64,000 nt of DNA from Lewinellaceae bacterium (lineage in GTDB: Bacteria; Bacteroidota; Bacteroidia; Chitinophagales; Saprospiraceae): positions 124,001 through 188,000 of the forward strand of contig JADJYW010000001.1 of the NCBI GenBank assembly GCA_016719605.1, given 5' to 3'. Positions 10,101-17,621 of the stretch are shown here, piece by piece (the first letter of the stretch is position 1; every line of letters begins with the position of its first letter). A program made the position numbers and the translations under genes. The notes below the pieces were generated by a model, which did no database searches, was not told where the DNA came from, and saw only the letters and a list, made by a program, of their open reading frames with translations.

Positions 10101-12879
10101 ACGTACCCATGGTACTCGGTTGATCGTCCTCCAGTTCGGTCAGGTCAAATGGATTATCAGATGTGCAGATCGCCGGTGTCTGGGCTTCCATATCCGGCAG
10201 CGGGTTCACCGTGAAGGTGATCGTAGTCCAGTTTTCGCAGCCGGTACCGGCATCGGTAAACAGTACATCCACCACGTCGTCGTCTTCAGCCGTGAACATG
10301 GTTGGATCGGCCACCGGATCGCCGTCAAACTCGTACTCGAACGTACCGGAAGCGCTTGTGATGGCACTCTCCAGACTGGTCAGGTTAAACGGATTTTCGC
10401 TGACGCAAATCTCCGGTGTCTGGGCCGTCAGCTTCGGTAGCGGATTGATAACCACCCGAATTGTCACGGTTCCGCCTTCGCAATTCGGGCTGTTGGCCAG
10501 TTTTACAGTCACCCGGTAGCGCAGGTAAACGGGCGTTGTCACGGAAGTATCCAGGGTCAGCGACTCCATCAGCAGCGCGCCGCCGAGGAGCGGGTTTGTC
10601 ACATAGTCCACACCCGGTGTGAGGTTTACCGGATAGCCGGAGTTGCCTGCCGGGTATGTTGCGCCGTTGTCCGTGCTGTACTGCACGTCTGTCACTTCAA
10701 AATAGTAGTCGGCAGGAGTAGGTACGCCGCCGCTGATGAGTTGGAAGGCATTGACGCCGAGATTCACTTCCACCGATTCTTCAGAACAGATTGCGCCGTC
10801 CTGTGCGGTTGGGCTGACGAACGCGGAAGTCGCGCCCGGCAGGGGCTGCACCTGAATGGTCACCACGATGGGTGTGCCTAAGCAGTCGCCGGCAGTGAAA
10901 TCGCCACTATCGTCGAGGTCCTTGTAGGGGGTGATGGTGATTTCCACAAAACCCCACTGGGTGGCGGTTTGCAGGCGCACGTCGTCAATGAAATTTTGCC
11001 AGGTAGCACCCGTGGTGCCGATAGGCCCGTCGAGCCCGTCGGGCAGCAAGTCGTCCAGGCGATCCGTATCACCGCCGGGTCCGCCGTTTGCCGTGTTGAT
11101 ATTTTCCGAGTCGGTGATTTGAATAAGCACATTCACAGAGTCCAGAGCGGTGATTTGTGTGAGCGCCGTGCCGGTCACCGTATTGTTGTCGTTGCACACC
11201 TGAATGGTCAGGGTGTTGGGGCCATTGAGGTTGTTCAGGGTGTTGCCCTGTACGGTGGTCTCGATTTCGGGTGTGTCGCCGCCGACAGTCACGGTGAAGC
11301 TACAGCTGGTGCTGTTGCTATTGTTGCTCGCGTCGGTTACCGTCCAGGTCACCGTGGTCACGCCGCGGTTGAATTCCACGCCGGCCAGGGTTGTATCGCC
11401 GGTGCCCAAGGTGGCGCCGGTCAGTTCGTAGGCGATGGTGGCCGAGCAGTTGTCGTCGAAGGTGGCATCGAATTCCGTGCCGTCCGTTGCGTAGGCACAT
11501 ACCGGCGCAATACGCATCTTGTTGCTCGGGCAGGTGGTGATGGTGGGGTCTTCGTTGTCCTCCACGTTTACCACAAAACTGCAAGACGTCGCGTTGTTGC
11601 TGTTGTCGGTTACCGTCCAGGTGACGGTGGTTTCGCCGTCGTTGAAAATCACGCCGGCCAGCGTCGTCATGCCGGAGCCGGTCGTTTCGCCGGTCAGTTC
11701 GTAGGCGATGGAAGCTTCGCAGTTATCGCTGAATGTCGGGTCAAACTCTGTACCCACGGCGGCGTAGGTACATTCGTCGTCGTCCGTATCGCGGGTCAGG
11801 GTCATATCGGTTGGGCATTCGATGGTCGGGGCTTCGCCGTCTTTCACTTCGCGGGTAGCGGAGGTGGTGCAGCCGTCGTCGTCCGTCACGGTGACGGCGT
11901 AGGTCGTGGTGCCGGTGTGCATATATGGCGCCGGGGCTTGCACGCTACCGATATTCGGGTTCCAGGTGTAGGCGAATCCCGGCGCGCCGCCGGTTACATT
12001 GGCCGACAGGCTGATGTTGGTGTTCGGACAAACCGGGTTTGCCGGGCCGTCTATCACAACCGAGTACCCGGGCTTGGAGCCGAATGTAACGGCGCCACTG
12101 GTGTTGGCGGGCAGGGTGAATATATAAAAATTAGACTGCATGGCCTCCAGGTCACCCGGGTCCAATACCACCAGATCAATTGTTGAGGAACCGGTGCTCA
12201 CCTTCGCCTTGAGTTCGAATGTCAACAGCACATCGCCAGCAACAATATTTACCCCTGATGGCGGCGAGTCAGACCAGCCCAAACGCAGGGTATTGGGCAG
12301 ATTGGGGGTTATCGGCGAGATGGTCACATCTGCATTGGGAAGCAGGGCAGCCGGCACTGCCGAGCCGCTTACATATTCAAAATCGGTATCGGCCCATTGC
12401 ATACCGAACTGAAGGGAGCCTAACCCCGTCAGGCCACACGCGCCCGCTTTCACGGTTACGATGATCGTGTCACCGCAGGAGGCGGTGGTGGTGGCTTCCA
12501 CTACGAGATCGAAGTCCGGAACAACGGTTGCCGAGCCGGTCATGTCGCTCGTGCAGCCCGATCCTAAGGTGGCTACCACGGTGTAGTCGCCTCCAAATTC
12601 GATACCGGTGAAAGCAATCGGGTTACCGTCGCCGGTTAGTGTAATACCGGTAGCCACAGGTGTTCCAAGTCCAAACTCATCCACATACAGTTCGTACTCC
12701 ACACCATTCTGCGAGCCGCTCAGATTGACCGTGCCGGTACACCCGGGGCGCCCGCCGAAACGGTGAACACGGTGGGTTTGCACGCGGCTGTGTAGGCGGC
12801 GAGATTCGCGCAGGCACCTGTATTGCCGCTGACTGTTGTCGTACCGGTCACGGTCAACTGGCAAGGGATGATACAGCAT
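4165..12879 (-). CDS. giant T9SS-exported adhesin-like protein, main (C-terminal) part
   Basis: This frame encodes the C-terminal ~2,900 residues of a surface or secreted protein of roughly 3,340 residues; the rest of the gene is at 12720-14187. Visible domains in order: a cohesin-like domain (about residues 110-260 of this frame, beginning near VVEATTTASCGDTIIVTVKA), an SprB-like repeat (NVTGGAPGFAYTWNPNIG), and two HYR domains (from IECPTDMTLTRD and TCPSNKMRIAPVCAYA). A long array follows of Ig/PKD-like modules repeating MTCP...GGTFSG and VTVNPLP. Near the C-terminus come a dockerin-like pair (ADVTAIQQHLTG and DVNKSNTISSVDAAIINQAL), a second cohesin-like domain, and a T9SS type A sorting domain (LLQNRPNPFSDRTTIGF to MMAVKM). 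The protein should be exported by Sec and T9SS and attached to or released from the outer membrane. True coding starts upstream: a lost base in the C/G run at 12742-12748 separates this frame from the next entry. Confidence 0.9.
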   Translation of the reverse strand: MLYHPLPVDRDRYDNSQRQYRCLRESRRLHSRVQTHRVHRFGGRPGCTGTVNLSGSQNGVEYELYVDEFGLGTPVATGITLTGDGNPIAFTGIEFGGDYTVVATLGSGCTSDMTGSATVVPDFDLVVEATTTASCGDTIIVTVKAGACGLTGLGSLQFGMQWADTDFEYVSGSAVPAALLPNADVTISPITPNLPNTLRLGWSDSPPSGVNIVAGDVLLTFELKAKVSTGSSTIDLVVLDPGDLEAMQSNFYIFTLPANTSGAVTFGSKPGYSVVIDGPANPVCPNTNISLSANVTGGAPGFAYTWNPNIGSVQAPAPYMHTGTTTYAVTVTDDDGCTTSATREVKDGEAPTIECPTDMTLTRDTDDDECTYAAVGTEFDPTFSDNCEASIAYELTGETTGSGMTTLAGVIFNDGETTVTWTVTDNSNNATSCSFVVNVEDNEDPTITTCPSNKMRIAPVCAYATDGTEFDATFDDNCSATIAYELTGATLGTGDTTLAGVEFNRGVTTVTWTVTDASNNSNSTSCSFTVTVGGDTPEIETTVQGNTLNNLNGPNTLTIQVCNDNNTVTGTALTQITALDSVNVLIQITDSENINTANGGPGGDTDRLDDLLPDGLDGPIGTTGATWQNFIDDVRLQTATQWGFVEITITPYKDLDDSGDFTAGDCLGTPIVVTIQVQPLPGATSAFVSPTAQDGAICSEESVEVNLGVNAFQLISGGVPTPADYYFEVTDVQYSTDNGATYPAGNSGYPVNLTPGVDYVTNPLLGGALLMESLTLDTSVTTPVYLRYRVTVKLANSPNCEGGTVTIRVVINPLPKLTAQTPEICVSENPFNLTSLESAITSASGTFEYEFDGDPVADPTMFTAEDDDVVDVLFTDAGTGCENWTTITFTVNPLPDMEAQTPAICTSDNPFDLTELEDDQPSTMGTFAYEFGGNPVLDPTMFTAVDADSVDVIFTDTATGCKNTTTITFTVFQTPIVDDIADQAACDSFELPVITGTNLTGNEAYYTGPGGTGTPYNAGDTITATTTLYIYDSTGTTPNCFDQDTFLITIIEPITDLTMTVVPSGDVCIGATNVQYQANVSGGTGPFTYAWCAYGNGAGTGMCNAGFTPGGSNANQTRNWTSAGPRSVRVTVSQAVCPDQNELYVFNVNADPTAPTLALATPLSGEYVCEGDTASATFTAGSGGAGTCTDEYQVSTDNGVSWNPYTPGDPITALEDTIIVQGRRACDGLGCDGAAETFATLATWPVHLTPDVSVSFSATEICAGDEVTLTFTDIAVTGHTFSITANLTDSLVTDFPVTFTGVTTGAMDTYTEGVEFTGSATLSDIVVTDDTTGCSVEYADLTVTVNPLPVMTCPTDFTVCLNDAAYDLTLRNPTPNPAGGTFSGDGILGNMFTPSVAGLGVTNITYTVTDLENCSNSCSFNITVNANPSSAFRPALTVVNLPFMATLDFDDDHEICAGGIVEYGAEAAILDGNTHEWSITPAVGATILQGGTARNVQVQWTTAGTYTLTFVVTNTNGCTSTNSLEVTVHANPTAAISPDPAAVCAGIDLALNGNPTGGSGTYTTHSWSGAGADSLNFSNIQEPTFNSAAAGDYELIYSVTDNNGCKGSDNITVTVHANPTASILPDPAAVCAGFDLALDGNPTGGSGTYTTHAWTDAGADSLNNAGIQQPTFNSAVAAPSALIYTVTDDNGCKGSDNITVTVNANPSNAFRPVGQPYTNPAPAGTITHDADHAICAGDTASYGALVTTGHTYVWSVTGGGTILTSSTLRNVRVQWASAGTLTLVVTHTATGCTSTDSIAVTVNPLPVMTCPDDITICEDADDIDLTTLVPTANPEGGTFSGTGVTAGVFAPPAGSGTYTITYSYTDGNGCTGTCTFDIIVNALPVTTCPANFAVCIDNGTVFLESLVGLSPPSVDIQSAFSGVGVSAFDASAGLWDFFPTIAGVGAHTITYSYTNNNNCTDTCEFKITVKDQPKLTATLNDVTVTADNNGTPDVGAFSVCDGGSVTITADFSDAATLTDVRVYQTVTLTNTSFGWCNGCQAPLGIFVAPTASSITLVDPSLPGTAVITFQAWQDANDDGVIDLGECTGDVIEYTITVNALPVISFGFNGVEAGHNASFEYCYDDSVGVTLHTEYAGMAPYSVTYTVNAGTPVTVTGLSAGGVIAASQLYAPGVYNLVVTNITDAKGCEASAGFLSLATATITINPAPDNAFRPVGENFSSPFSGTTTHNDDHEICAGGLANYGALATPAGGHTYLWTVSGGGTITQGGTVRNVQVQWANSGTLTLVVTHTATGCTSTNSIDVTVNPLPVMTCPTSPVNACTGTPLTLSGGLPTGGIYSGDGVISGAFEPDSVSGPGPNYAVTYTVTDMKGCVNTCTFDVIINALPVVECPMDFTVCEDDAAFALTGGMPAGITGVYTSTGFGVTENQFNPALAGDGVHTITYTYTDGNGCVNSCPFEITVNPCVTISGKIIWKGNGVTGVNLVNVALTGDGSDNDVTGPSGNYSVQASMGGNFTVTPTKSVNMFNGVTSADVTAIQQHLTGAALITDFFRLLAADVNKSNTISSVDAAIINQALIGNASAINIMNNTGSWRFVRTDYAYPNPAGPFTLPSFALYDKRSISTMMNLPGQDFWGVKTGDVAENPTEVPGPGIASPVLKPDPSVKPLVWSVRDRMLKAGETVELDFSVTNFMDIAAFQHGMRFDPSVLQYEGMTGTGTTIQLDAASNFGAYQASAGELRTLWSVAQGVTLPGVQPMYRVRFTVLQGGMKLSDILFLDSEVMPAVAYTTDLAPRAVQLVFSEIKHTGGLPALGDKVEVPITGFDLLQNRPNPFSDRTTIGFILTEACAAQLRVFDISGRELWRSDKTYPAGYHEEVLRLEELNATGMLYYELTTPQGKQTRKMMAVKM

Positions 12880-14187
12880 TGTGCCAGGTTGATGTTGTTC
12901 GTCACGTTCAGGTTGCCGCCTACGGTGGCGAGATCGGGGAATGCAGCATCGAGGTCGGTGACGCCGTTGCGCTGGAAAGTGAAAGCGCCGCCCACGTTAG
13001 TCAGGTTCGGGGCTGTCACCGAGAGGGCTGCGCGTACCATACGGAACAGCCCGGTCACCGATGTCAAGGCGTTCAGGCTGACGGCTGCGGTCGTGCTCAC
13101 GTCGTGCGCTAAGGCATTATTCATGTCCAGGTTGCCGCCCACGGTGGCGAGGTTATTCAGTGCGAGCGTGGTTACGGCGGTGCCGTTGGACTTGATGGTT
13201 ACGTTTCCGATGGTGGAAGACACGCCGAGGGTGGCGGACACCAGGGCGGCATTGCCGGTCACGCTCAGCGATGCTGCCGTGAACGATGCCGGTGCGCTGT
13301 TGATGGTCGTCAGGCTGGTATTGCTGGTAATAGCGAAAGCGCCGACGGCTGTCAGGGCGGTAGGGTTGAGTGCCGTGAGGCTGTTGGTGCTGATGGTCAG
13401 GGCATCCACGGTTTGCAAATCGCCGATATCCAGCGATCCGGCGGTGCGTGTCAGATTCATGTCGTCGCCTACTGTGGTCAAACTGCCGAGGTTTACTGCT
13501 GCGCTTACGAGATGCGCTATGGCATTGTTCATGGTCACGTCGCCGCTTACGGTTGTCAGTGCGGGCAGGTTGATACTCGTCACCCCTGTACCGTTGGTGC
13601 CCACCGTCAGGTTGTGGCTGGTGGTGTTACCCACGGTGGTGAGTGCCGGAAGGCTGATGGTTGTTACATTCGGATTGTTGTTGATGGTCACCGAGCCGTT
13701 GCCGACGGTCGTCAGGCCGGCCAGGGTGATGTCGGTAAACGATGAATTCTGATCGCCGGCACTGCCACCGATAACGAGGTTGTCGGTACCGGCGCCATCG
13801 CCGATGGTCGTCAGGTTGGCCAGATCGTTGAGGTTGGTGGGGTTGGTGGCATGGGTAAAGTCCCGGATGGTTACAGTGCCGCCTACCGATACCAATTCGG
13901 ATAGGTTGCACAGGTCGGTGATCGGGTCGCTGACGCCATTGTAGCCGGTGATCGTGAGGTTGCCGGTAATGTGTGTGTACTTGCAGCCGGAACCGTGTTG
14001 CCGTTTGAGTCATTCAGCAATGTTGCCTACCAATGAAGGTAGTGGTACCGCAGTCATTGCCGCATTGCGCGTTCAATCCAATTCCCCCCAGCACCCCGGC
14101 CAGCGTGAGCGCCAGCAGGGTTAGCATTTTGGGAAATTGGTGTCTGGTTGTTTTGGAAGTCTCTGCATACTTCGTAAAAGTTGGCAT
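12720..14187 (-). CDS. giant T9SS adhesin, N-terminal part in shifted frames
   Basis: Translation starts at the ATG at 14187 (MPTFTKYAETSKTTRHQFPK), followed by a signal peptide MLTLLALTLAGVLGG...LNAQ. The frame then breaks twice: near 14026-14027 (GTTTFIG to ATLLNDSNGN) and near 13991-13992 (to GCKYTHITGNLTITG). Restoring one base at each point gives a single product. About 400 residues follow of solenoid-like repeats with the pattern LTTVGGNLxxxN and LPALTTVSGDV, resembling receptor-L/leucine-rich surface repeats, and then CCIIPCQLTVTGTTTVSGN. The frame ends at GAPGVPARSI because of a missing base in the 12742-12748 run; restoring it gives GAPGCTGTVNLSG and joins the main frame. All three breaks look like single-base losses in short homopolymers. 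Confidence 0.8.
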
Positions 14188-15070
14188 AGAGGAAGAAATT
14201 AGATAGTGATGGATAAGGTGAGAAGGACGTGCCGGGAGGGGCAGCGCCATATAAGCGATGTTGGAATACGATGCAGGAACACGTCTGGGACAGCGCCTCA
14301 GGCGTATGAAACCTTTTCGGGGTGTTTGGCCGCATACAAGGTGCGGCGCTCGGACAGGGAAGTGGAAAATGAAGTGAAGCCACGGGCTGCGCACAGCAGC
14401 AGGATTGGTGGCAAATCGGCAGAAGTACACCGGGGCATACGCACCGGGCAACCCTTGGGCGGGGTAAAATGCTTTCTCATCGGACGAGTGTCGTTTTTCC
14501 CGGCAGCCCAAAATAGGGGTGGAGCTACCTGGTTTGTTTTGACAAGGGATTAAACAAAGGAAGATTCGGGGCCTGCAAGAGACGACTTCTGGTTTACACC
14601 TGCGTCGTTCTACCAAAAATAGGTCACAAAAGTAGTGCCGAAAGGGGTTGGTTGTATGGGATACTTTAAATTTGGTAGGATTTTTTTTGGATGGAGGGGC
14701 GGGCGGCGGCGTTTTTTATCAGTTTCGGCAGAGATGCCTTCGATATTGCTTGCCGGCGCGCGGTTTTACCGGCTACGATATGTACACAAGTGCATCTGGT
14801 ATTCCATGACTTAGTAGTGACTTTTTTGCCGCGCGGGTCAACCCCACCCCCATCCCCTCCCCCAAATGGGAGGGGGGCTTGTCCACAACTACCTTCAAAA
14901 CCTCGATTTTGGATGCCATTTTTCGAGGCGGAATCTGGCCCCCCCTCCCATTTGGGGGAGGGGATGGGGGTGGGGTTGACCCGCGCGGCAAAAAAGTCAC
15001 TACTAAATCATGGAATACCTGACTTGCGAGACACGCTCAACTTTTTCGGGCGCATTTTGTCTTTTCCCGC
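14188..15070. other. long gene-free stretch upstream of the giant adhesin
   Basis: No convincing gene was found. The short ORFs here lack domains and signal peptides. On the minus strand two -7-like boxes occur, TACTTTTG (14627-14634) and TATTTTTG (14614-14621), either of which could drive the adhesin gene with a leader of about 430 nt; no good -33 partner is visible. The right part holds the 222-bp hairpin at 14798-15019. Confidence 0.5.
14798..15019. repeat. very long hairpin repeat, 80-bp arms
   Basis: The left arm (14798-14877) and right arm (14940-15019) are reverse complements over 80 bp with one mismatch (gacttag versus gatttag). The arms include the G/C-rich core cccatcccctcccccaaatg. 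The element ends directly before gacttgcgagacacgctc, a variant of the tag at 3645 and 62350. It precedes ubiX by about 50 bp. Confidence 0.9.
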
Positions 15071-15628
15071 ATGAAAAAGATCGTCGTCGCCGTCACCGGT
15101 TCGTCCGGCTCCATCTACGCCAAAGTCCTGCTCGACAAACTCGTCGCCCTGCGCGAACAATGGGCCGCCGTGGGCGTGGTGCTCTCCGACAACGCCGGGA
15201 TCAATTGGGAACTGGAGATTGGCCCGGCGGATTTTAGCGCCTACCCCTTCGATTTTTACCAAAAAAACGATTTCTACGCGCCGTTTGCCTCCGGCTCGGC
15301 CCAATACGACACCATGATCGTTTGCCCGTGCTCCATGGGTACGCTGGCCCGTATCGCCACGGGCATCAGCAACGACCTCGTCACCCGCGCCGCCGATGTG
15401 GTGCTCAAAGAACGCCGCCGCCTCATCGTCGTGCCCCGCGACACCCCGCTTAGCCTCATCCACATCAACAACATGAAAACGGTGACCGAAGCAGGCGGTA
15501 TTATTTGTCCCGCCTCGCCGTCGTTCTACTCCCGCCCCCAAACCATCGAAGACGTGGCCGCTACCGTGGTGGATCGGGTGCTGGACCTGGCCGGTTTCGA
15601 TCTGAAAAGTTACCGATGGGGAGGGTAG
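15071..15628 (+). CDS. ubiX: flavin prenyltransferase UbiX
   Basis: UbiX joins a dimethylallyl group to FMN to make the prenylated flavin cofactor used by UbiD-type decarboxylases. The 185-residue length is normal. The N-terminus shows the flavin-binding start VVAVTGSSGSIYAKVLLDKL. Further typical signatures are the CPCSMGTLARIATGISNDLV block, the basic RRRLIVVPRDTPLSLIH block that binds the prenyl phosphate, and the C-terminal PASPSFYSRPQTIEDVA. No ubiD gene is next to it; the neighbours are a lipoprotein gene and repeats, so context adds nothing. The start follows a long hairpin repeat by about 50 bp, and the ATG gives the canonical N-terminus. Confidence 0.95.
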   Translation: MKKIVVAVTGSSGSIYAKVLLDKLVALREQWAAVGVVLSDNAGINWELEIGPADFSAYPFDFYQKNDFYAPFASGSAQYDTMIVCPCSMGTLARIATGISNDLVTRAADVVLKERRRLIVVPRDTPLSLIHINNMKTVTEAGGIICPASPSFYSRPQTIEDVAATVVDRVLDLAGFDLKSYRWGG

Positions 15629-15654
15629 GCAAACGAGAGGAAGATCGCGCCCAT

Positions 15655-15783
15655 GTCAACCCACCTCCACCCCGACCCCCCCCCAAGGGGGAGTTGATCG
15701 TAGGTAAATGGCCGAGATATCCTCTTCAGTAATTACCCCCCGTCAACTCCCCTTTAGGGGTTGGGGTTGGGGCCGGGGGTTGA
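15655..15783. repeat. imperfect hairpin repeat of the 'aactcccctttaggggttgg' type
   Basis: The left part (about 15655-15700, ending aagggggagttgatcg) and right part (about 15740-15783, with gtcaactcccctttaggggt) are inverted but imperfect. The core matches the perfect element at 1646-1790. It fills the gap between ubiX and the next gene. Confidence 0.8.
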
Positions 15784-15806
15784 CAAGTAAGCCGTACATT
15801 CACACG

Positions 15807-16724
15807 ATGAAATACACCAATGCGCTATCCGCAACCGCTCTGGTTGCATATTGTTTTCTGACTATGGCCTGCACTTCTTCCGAACAAAAAGACGCGGCGG
15901 CGGCGCCCGCGCCGGGCTATTCCATGCCCTACCGCCTGCACCAACCCGATACGACATTCTACCTGCCCCCGGCGCTGCGCGAAATTTCCGGCCTCACCTT
16001 GTCCCCCGACGGGGCGCATCTGCTGGCTGTGAACGACGAAACGGGTACGATTTTTTACCTGAATCCGCAAACCGGTGCCGTCGAACGCACCCGCGTCTTT
16101 GGCAAGACGGGCGACTACGAGGGCATCGAGGTGGTCGGAAACGATGTGTTTGTGGTGAAAAGCGACGGTGCGGTCACCCGTATCCCGGAATCGGGCGAGC
16201 CGGAAACCTGGGCCACGCCGTTGGACCGCAGCTACGATGTGGAGGGCTTGTGCTACGATGCTGCGCAACACCGCCTGCTGCTGGCCTGCAAAGGCAAGGC
16301 GGACAAAGGCGGTGCATACAAAGGCAAAAAGGCATTGTATGCCTTTGATCTGGCTACAAAAAAATTAACCGAAAAGCCGGCCTTCCTGCTGGATCAATCA
16401 GAACTCGCCCGAATGAAAGGAGCCGATTCGGGCTTTTTTGCCCGGCTGTTCGGTTTTTTTACTTCCGAAAAGGCCGCGTCGGCATTTGGGCCGTCGGGGC
16501 TGGCGGTACATCCGTTAGACAGCAACCTGTACGTCGTTGCCGCGGCAGGCAGAACCCTGGCGGTTGTGCATCCCGACGGGCGGCTCCTGCACGCCGAGCG
16601 CCTCAACCCGAATCTGTTTCCGCAACCCGAGGGGTTGTGTTTCGACCGGGAAGGACGGCTGTACATCGCGACGGAAGGCCGCAAGGTACAGGGCAGGGTG
16701 CTACGGTTCGAGGGCAGTTTTTAG
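15807..16724 (+). CDS. SdiA-regulated-type beta-propeller lipoprotein
   Basis: The 305-residue protein has a signal peptide ending at a lipobox-like FLTMAC (MKYTNALSATALVAYCFLTM), so it is probably a lipoprotein. The ATG at 15807 is preferred because upstream codons read through the hairpin repeat. The body has short propeller repeats with the SdiA-regulated family style: REISGLTLSPDGAHLLAVND, GDYEGIEVVGNDVFVVKSDG, YDVEGLCYDAAQHRLLLACK, SGLAVHPLDSNLYVVAAAG and PEGLCFDREGRLYIATEG. The family name comes from a Salmonella gene controlled by SdiA; it does not mean that regulation exists here. The role is unknown; a surface or periplasmic propeller is the safe description. Confidence 0.85.
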   Translation: MKYTNALSATALVAYCFLTMACTSSEQKDAAAAPAPGYSMPYRLHQPDTTFYLPPALREISGLTLSPDGAHLLAVNDETGTIFYLNPQTGAVERTRVFGKTGDYEGIEVVGNDVFVVKSDGAVTRIPESGEPETWATPLDRSYDVEGLCYDAAQHRLLLACKGKADKGGAYKGKKALYAFDLATKKLTEKPAFLLDQSELARMKGADSGFFARLFGFFTSEKAASAFGPSGLAVHPLDSNLYVVAAAGRTLAVVHPDGRLLHAERLNPNLFPQPEGLCFDREGRLYIATEGRKVQGRVLRFEGSF

Positions 16725-16737
16725 AGCGTGTGTTGGG

Positions 16738-17022
16738 TCAAAAACCCAGCATGTCCACCAGACCTTTCATAATGCAGATGGCTCCGAGCGAGGTGAGCAC
16801 ATACATGCTGGTCTGGAAGGATGTCTCGGTGTCGTACAGGAAAAAATTGATACCGAAACTCGCGGCCATCAGGAAGATACCCGCGCCGAGCCATTTCAGC
16901 CCCCGCTGGAAAAGGCGCTCATGGTTTTCGAGAGATGCGGCATCGGGCGCCGGTGCGGCGGGTTCGGCAGATGCACCTGCGGCGGCCGCGAGGTCTTGTT
17001 TCGAGTTGTGCAGGGACTCCAT
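16738..17022 (-). CDS. small two-span membrane protein
   Basis: The 94-residue product has an Ala/Pro-rich N-terminal part (AAAAGASAEPAAPAPDAASL), then two hydrophobic segments (WLGAGIFLMAASFGINFFLY and MYVLTSLGAICIMKGLVDML). The ATG at 17022 is chosen because the longer upstream reading has no signal or conserved-looking sequence. It runs convergently with the propeller lipoprotein, with only 13 bp between stops. No family is recognised; it resembles small inner-membrane proteins common in Bacteroidota. Confidence 0.65.
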   Translation of the reverse strand: MESLHNSKQDLAAAAGASAEPAAPAPDAASLENHERLFQRGLKWLGAGIFLMAASFGINFFLYDTETSFQTSMYVLTSLGAICIMKGLVDMLGF

Positions 17023-17134
17023 AGCGCAAGTCGTTTGGATTGTTCTGCTTTTTAACGGCAGTTGAAAAGAACGGTTGGCGTTTGAGTTGCAATGGTAACA
17101 AGTATTTTGGAAACCAGGAAACGAGGACTCATTC

Positions 17135-17198
17135 CTCCTGCACCCGCACCACATCCACGCCCAGGTCCCGCATGGGGTAGTTCAGCGGGTACTGGCTG
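17135..17198 (-). pseudogene. relic copy of the 3' end of the sortilin/BNR gene
   Basis: Read on the minus strand this encodes QYPLNYPMRDLGVDVVRVQE and a stop. Its two halves match separate parts of the C-terminus of the gene at 18265-21383 (QDPLNYPVR and RELGVDVVRVQE), which lie about 170 bp apart there. It therefore looks like a leftover of a tandem copy with an internal deletion. The rest of 17023-17330 shows no gene. Confidence 0.7.
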
Positions 17199-17330
17199 GG
17201 TTTTCACCAGTGTTTTAACCAAGCGGATGCTCTGCACCTTGCTTGACCGGTGCCGAAAGCGAAAAATCGGAAAATTATTGAGTGCAGGTCAGCAGCCTGT
17301 ATTCTGCTGCGGAAAAGACCGGATAGTGCC

Positions 17331-17338
17331 TATCTTTG
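17331..17338 (+). promoter_or_regulatory. candidate -7 box (TATCTTTG) for the TA pair
   Basis: A perfect TAnnTTTG element lies 10 bp before the antitoxin ATG at 17349. A -33 TTG at the expected distance is not clear. Confidence 0.4.
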
Positions 17339-17348
17339 CAAATACAAA

Positions 17349-17621
17349 ATGGCAATCATCATGACGGTGACGAATATTCAAGCACAAAAACTTGCACTCA
17401 TTCAGGACATTCTCGCCTTGGAAGATGAAAAAATACTGCTCTTGGTCAGGACTCTGAAAGCGCACTGGTATCAAGGAGGTGCTTTCGGGAGATGATTTTG
17501 GGAGTCCCTGCCCGAAAGACTGAAAGCGGATATTTTGGAGTCCATCCGACAAGTGGACACGGGGACGGGTATTCCGCACCCAGCGGCTATGTCCGAATTC
17601 AAGCAGCGCTATACAAAATGA
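17349..17621 (+). CDS. antitoxin of a ParE-type TA pair, frame damaged
   Basis: The frame gives MAIIMTVTNIQAQKLALIQD and ILALEDEKILLLVRTLKA, an antitoxin-like helical start seen before many Bacteroidota ParE toxins. An in-frame TGA occurs at 17493-17495, but the same frame then resumes with FWESLPERLKADILESIRQV and ends QRYTK. Between about 17457 and 17495 a neighbouring frame reads TGIKEVLSGDD, which is what one would expect between the two parts. Two compensating one-base changes therefore explain the stop. The stop codon overlaps the toxin start (ATGA), so the genes are coupled. If the changes are real rather than sequencing errors, the antitoxin would be cut at 48 residues. Confidence 0.7.

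Noticed and set aside
14206..14553. 115-codon frame upstream of the giant adhesin
   Set aside because: Composition is irregular, no signal or domain, and it opposes the likely adhesin leader.
17052..17237. 61-codon minus-strand ORF near the sortilin relic
   Set aside because: The relic's homology is in a different frame; this ORF shows no similarity or signal.
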